Source of the DNA: Bacteroides ndongoniae
GTDB lineage: Bacteria > Bacteroidota > Bacteroidia > Bacteroidales > Bacteroidaceae
Reading direction: 5' to 3'
Length of the DNA stretch: 64,000 nucleotides
Assembly (NCBI RefSeq): GCF_900108345.1
Contig: NZ_FNVV01000014.1
Location: 682,001 to 746,000 of the forward strand
In this document: positions 62,380 to 64,000 of the stretch, in pieces
Position numbering within the stretch: the first letter of the stretch is position 1
How the letters are laid out: the number at the start of each line of letters is the position of its first letter
Position numbers and translations under genes: made by a program
The notes under the pieces: model-generated
Told to the model about the DNA's origin: nothing
The model's database searches: none
Seen by the model: only the letters and a program-made list of their open reading frames with translations

Positions 62380-63693
62380 TTATCTTTTTTCATACAGCGA
62401 ATACACAATCGGTTTGCGGAGCGACATCCACGCCGGCAGAAGGGCCGACAGAAGGTTCAGTGCCAGGCAGAGCAGGAAGGCGATGACAAAGACGGCAGGT
62501 GCAAAAAGCATCTCGCCCGATACATAGGCATCGACACCTTGCGGCACAGCTTCGGGCCACTGGTCGAGCAACGTGAAAACCCATTCACGTCCTACATAGA
62601 CAACGATCCACGCCAATACCAATCCCAGCAGACCACCGGCCAGTGTCAGGAAGAAGTTTTCCCACATCACTTGCGAAAGCAGTATGTTGCGTCCTGCGCC
62701 AAACGACTTACGTACTCCCATCTCGGGCAAGCGGCTCTCCATACGACTGGCAATAAGTCCGCTCAGGTTGAGGGCAGGCACCAATAGCAACACCAGTACC
62801 ACGACGATCAGATAACCCGCCGTCTTCCAAGGATTGAAACCTGCATCCGATGGATGACTTTGGAAAACACTGAGCCAGTGCGAAGTTGGCTGCTTCCACA
62901 ACTCCAACTGCCACTGATCCTTGTACTGCAGGTTCACCCGCCTCGTCAGGTCTCTGATTTCTGCCCGCAAAGCATCAGCCTGTGCCTTGTCCTTCACAAG
63001 AAAAGTGACGGAGAAAATGCCACTATACGGGAACTTGTCTGAATACGGTTTCGTATAATTTCCGAAAACCGAATAAGGCAAATAGACCTGAGCATACGAC
63101 TTCGAGGTGAGATAGCTGGCACCGCGTACAACGCCGCACACACGATAGTTGACATAATCCAACGAAAACGAACGTCCGACAACATTTTGGGTCGTACCGA
63201 ACAGACGACGCGCCAGGTCATCGGAGATCACAGCCGTATGGATGCCACTTGCCAAATCGGAATCGGTGAAAGGATTTCCTTCCAAAAAGTGGAATGAGTA
63301 GATGCGGAAAAAGGCTGGATCTGTAAGCTTTAAAGCCACTTTAAAGTCACCGCTCAAATCGGTTGGCTGTATGTAAAAGGATTCATCCATGCCATAGTCC
63401 ACAATGGCAGAAACTGCCTCTACGTTCTTTAACGGATACATCCACTCCTGCACAGCCTGAAACGACAGTCCAGCCTGAACGGTATATCCCTCCGAACGAA
63501 AACTGGCATGAGTCAGATACAACGTATTTTCCCGGTTTACCTCGGGATACACAGGTGCCAGCTTCACATAGTAAACCACCGCCATCACAACCGTCATGGC
63601 AATAGCCAGCCCTGTGCCGGCAATGTAGAGCGTACTGAACAGGCGGTTCTGCCTGAACAACGCAAGGGCTTGTTTGAAATAGGTCTTCAGCAT
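62380..63693 (-). CDS. MacB/FtsX-type ABC permease, form B
   Basis: This 437-residue protein starts MLKTYFKQALALFRQNRLFS. TM1 lies near 21-44. It has a periplasmic domain and three C-terminal spans. The coupling segment is LPEMGVRKSFGAGRNILLSQ, and the end LLPAWMSLRKPIVYSLYEKR is B-like. It lies just downstream of the paired REP element, and 153 bp of simple repeats separate it from the A form at 60922. Confidence 0.84.
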   Translation of the reverse strand: MLKTYFKQALALFRQNRLFSTLYIAGTGLAIAMTVVMAVVYYVKLAPVYPEVNRENTLYLTHASFRSEGYTVQAGLSFQAVQEWMYPLKNVEAVSAIVDYGMDESFYIQPTDLSGDFKVALKLTDPAFFRIYSFHFLEGNPFTDSDLASGIHTAVISDDLARRLFGTTQNVVGRSFSLDYVNYRVCGVVRGASYLTSKSYAQVYLPYSVFGNYTKPYSDKFPYSGIFSVTFLVKDKAQADALRAEIRDLTRRVNLQYKDQWQLELWKQPTSHWLSVFQSHPSDAGFNPWKTAGYLIVVVLVLLLVPALNLSGLIASRMESRLPEMGVRKSFGAGRNILLSQVMWENFFLTLAGGLLGLVLAWIVVYVGREWVFTLLDQWPEAVPQGVDAYVSGEMLFAPAVFVIAFLLCLALNLLSALLPAWMSLRKPIVYSLYEKR

Positions 63694-63703
63694 GATAATT
63701 TAT

Positions 63704-63838
63704 GGCCTCACCCCCAGCCCCTCTCCCAAGGAGAGGGGAGGAAAGATATGACCGGTTATTTATTACATTATATATATTTCTATTATTTCTATCATTCTTA
63801 ATTTCCCTCTCCTTGGGAGAGGGGTTAGGGGTGAGGCT
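63704..63838. repeat. Paired inverted REP-like element (about 135 bp)
   Basis: Two inverted 35-bp copies (GCCTCACC and GGTGAGGC ends, core CCCCTCTCC/GGAGAGGGG) flank about 65 bp of AT-rich DNA. It is homologous to 54701-54823 including the centre (GGTTATTTATTA). It ends at the stop of the partial permease. Confidence 0.8.
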
Positions 63839-64000
63839 TTATTCTTCCCTCAACGCCTCCACCGGCAGCGCACGTGCCGCACGGCGCACAGGAATATACG
63901 TTCCGACCAGCGCTATCAACATCAGAACAACGTAACTAAGAGCCAACACCACGGTGAAGTGGAAGCCGAAACGGTTTTGCCCGTAGGCGGGATTGGGCAC
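63839..64000 (-). CDS. MacB/FtsX-type ABC permease, form A, partial at right edge
   Basis: Fifty-three codons and the TAA are in the window and the gene continues beyond 64000. The C-terminal segment VVLALSYVVLMLIALVGTYI forms a membrane span, followed by PVRRAARALPVEALREE, the A-form ending with different residues. It extends the alternating pattern beyond the window. Confidence 0.82.
   Translation of the reverse strand: MPNPAYGQNRFGFHFTVVLALSYVVLMLIALVGTYIPVRRAARALPVEALREE

Overview
The window looks like a chromosomal segment of a gut Bacteroides (genus level, from gene families and promoter type). Evidence is a UpxY-type capsule antiterminator behind a promoter carried on a small inverted-repeat segment, near-consensus Bacteroides promoters (TTTG, 19 bp, TAnnTTTG), a fused BioB-BioA, a VirE-N/DUF3987/DUF4248/HU/amidase cassette, and abundant low-complexity heptamer-like repeats between genes. 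No rRNA, tRNA or CRISPR array was seen.

Region 1 (about 38 kb down to 1, minus strand) is a capsular polysaccharide locus. It reads right to left: tyrosine recombinase, invertible promoter segment, upxY, an AraC-type HTH gene, an HPr-kinase-like gene, a HAD phosphatase, Wza-like export lipoprotein, Wzc-like tyrosine autokinase, Wzx flippase, then a variable and visibly AT-rich block. That block holds a QueC-like PP-loop protein, an SDR, four hexapeptide acyltransferases in all, a MenD-like ThDP enzyme, a pyruvyl transferase, a Wzy-like polymerase, many GT2/GT4/GT92 glycosyltransferases and a beta-propeller protein. As assembled, the consensus promoter in the invertible segment points away from upxY, so the capsule appears to be in the OFF orientation. 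An acyltransferase gene in this block is broken by a complete IS4-family element with a clear target duplication, and the 5' end of a GT4 gene is duplicated beside it.

Region 2 (5.4-10.5 kb, plus strand) is a cassette embedded in the capsule locus: a split primase/helicase-like pair (VirE-N domain and DUF3987), DUF4248, an HU-like protein, a 37-residue hydrophobic peptide ending in a lipobox-like cysteine, and a T7-lysozyme-type amidase. Every gap between these genes is filled by simple tandem repeats. An Rpn/PD-(D/E)XK nuclease gene lies next to it.

Region 3 (38.2-44.3 kb, plus strand) is a biotin operon: bioB-bioA fusion, bioF, bioG, bioC, bioD. It starts from a consensus promoter and has an in-frame leader peptide ahead of BioB. 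It is followed by a membrane GT2, an HD-domain protein, a NimA-like flavoprotein, a convergent LolC/E-like permease with a class I aminotransferase, and a fucose-isomerase-like protein.

Region 4 (50.6 kb to the right edge, minus strand) is a large MacB/FtsX-type ABC system: eight complete permease genes in alternating 'B' and 'A' forms, a ninth cut by the right edge, one ATPase and a GIN-domain secreted protein. REP-like palindromes and 22-bp repeat arrays are interspersed. The left edge also cuts a gene, a nucleotidyltransferase-family protein.
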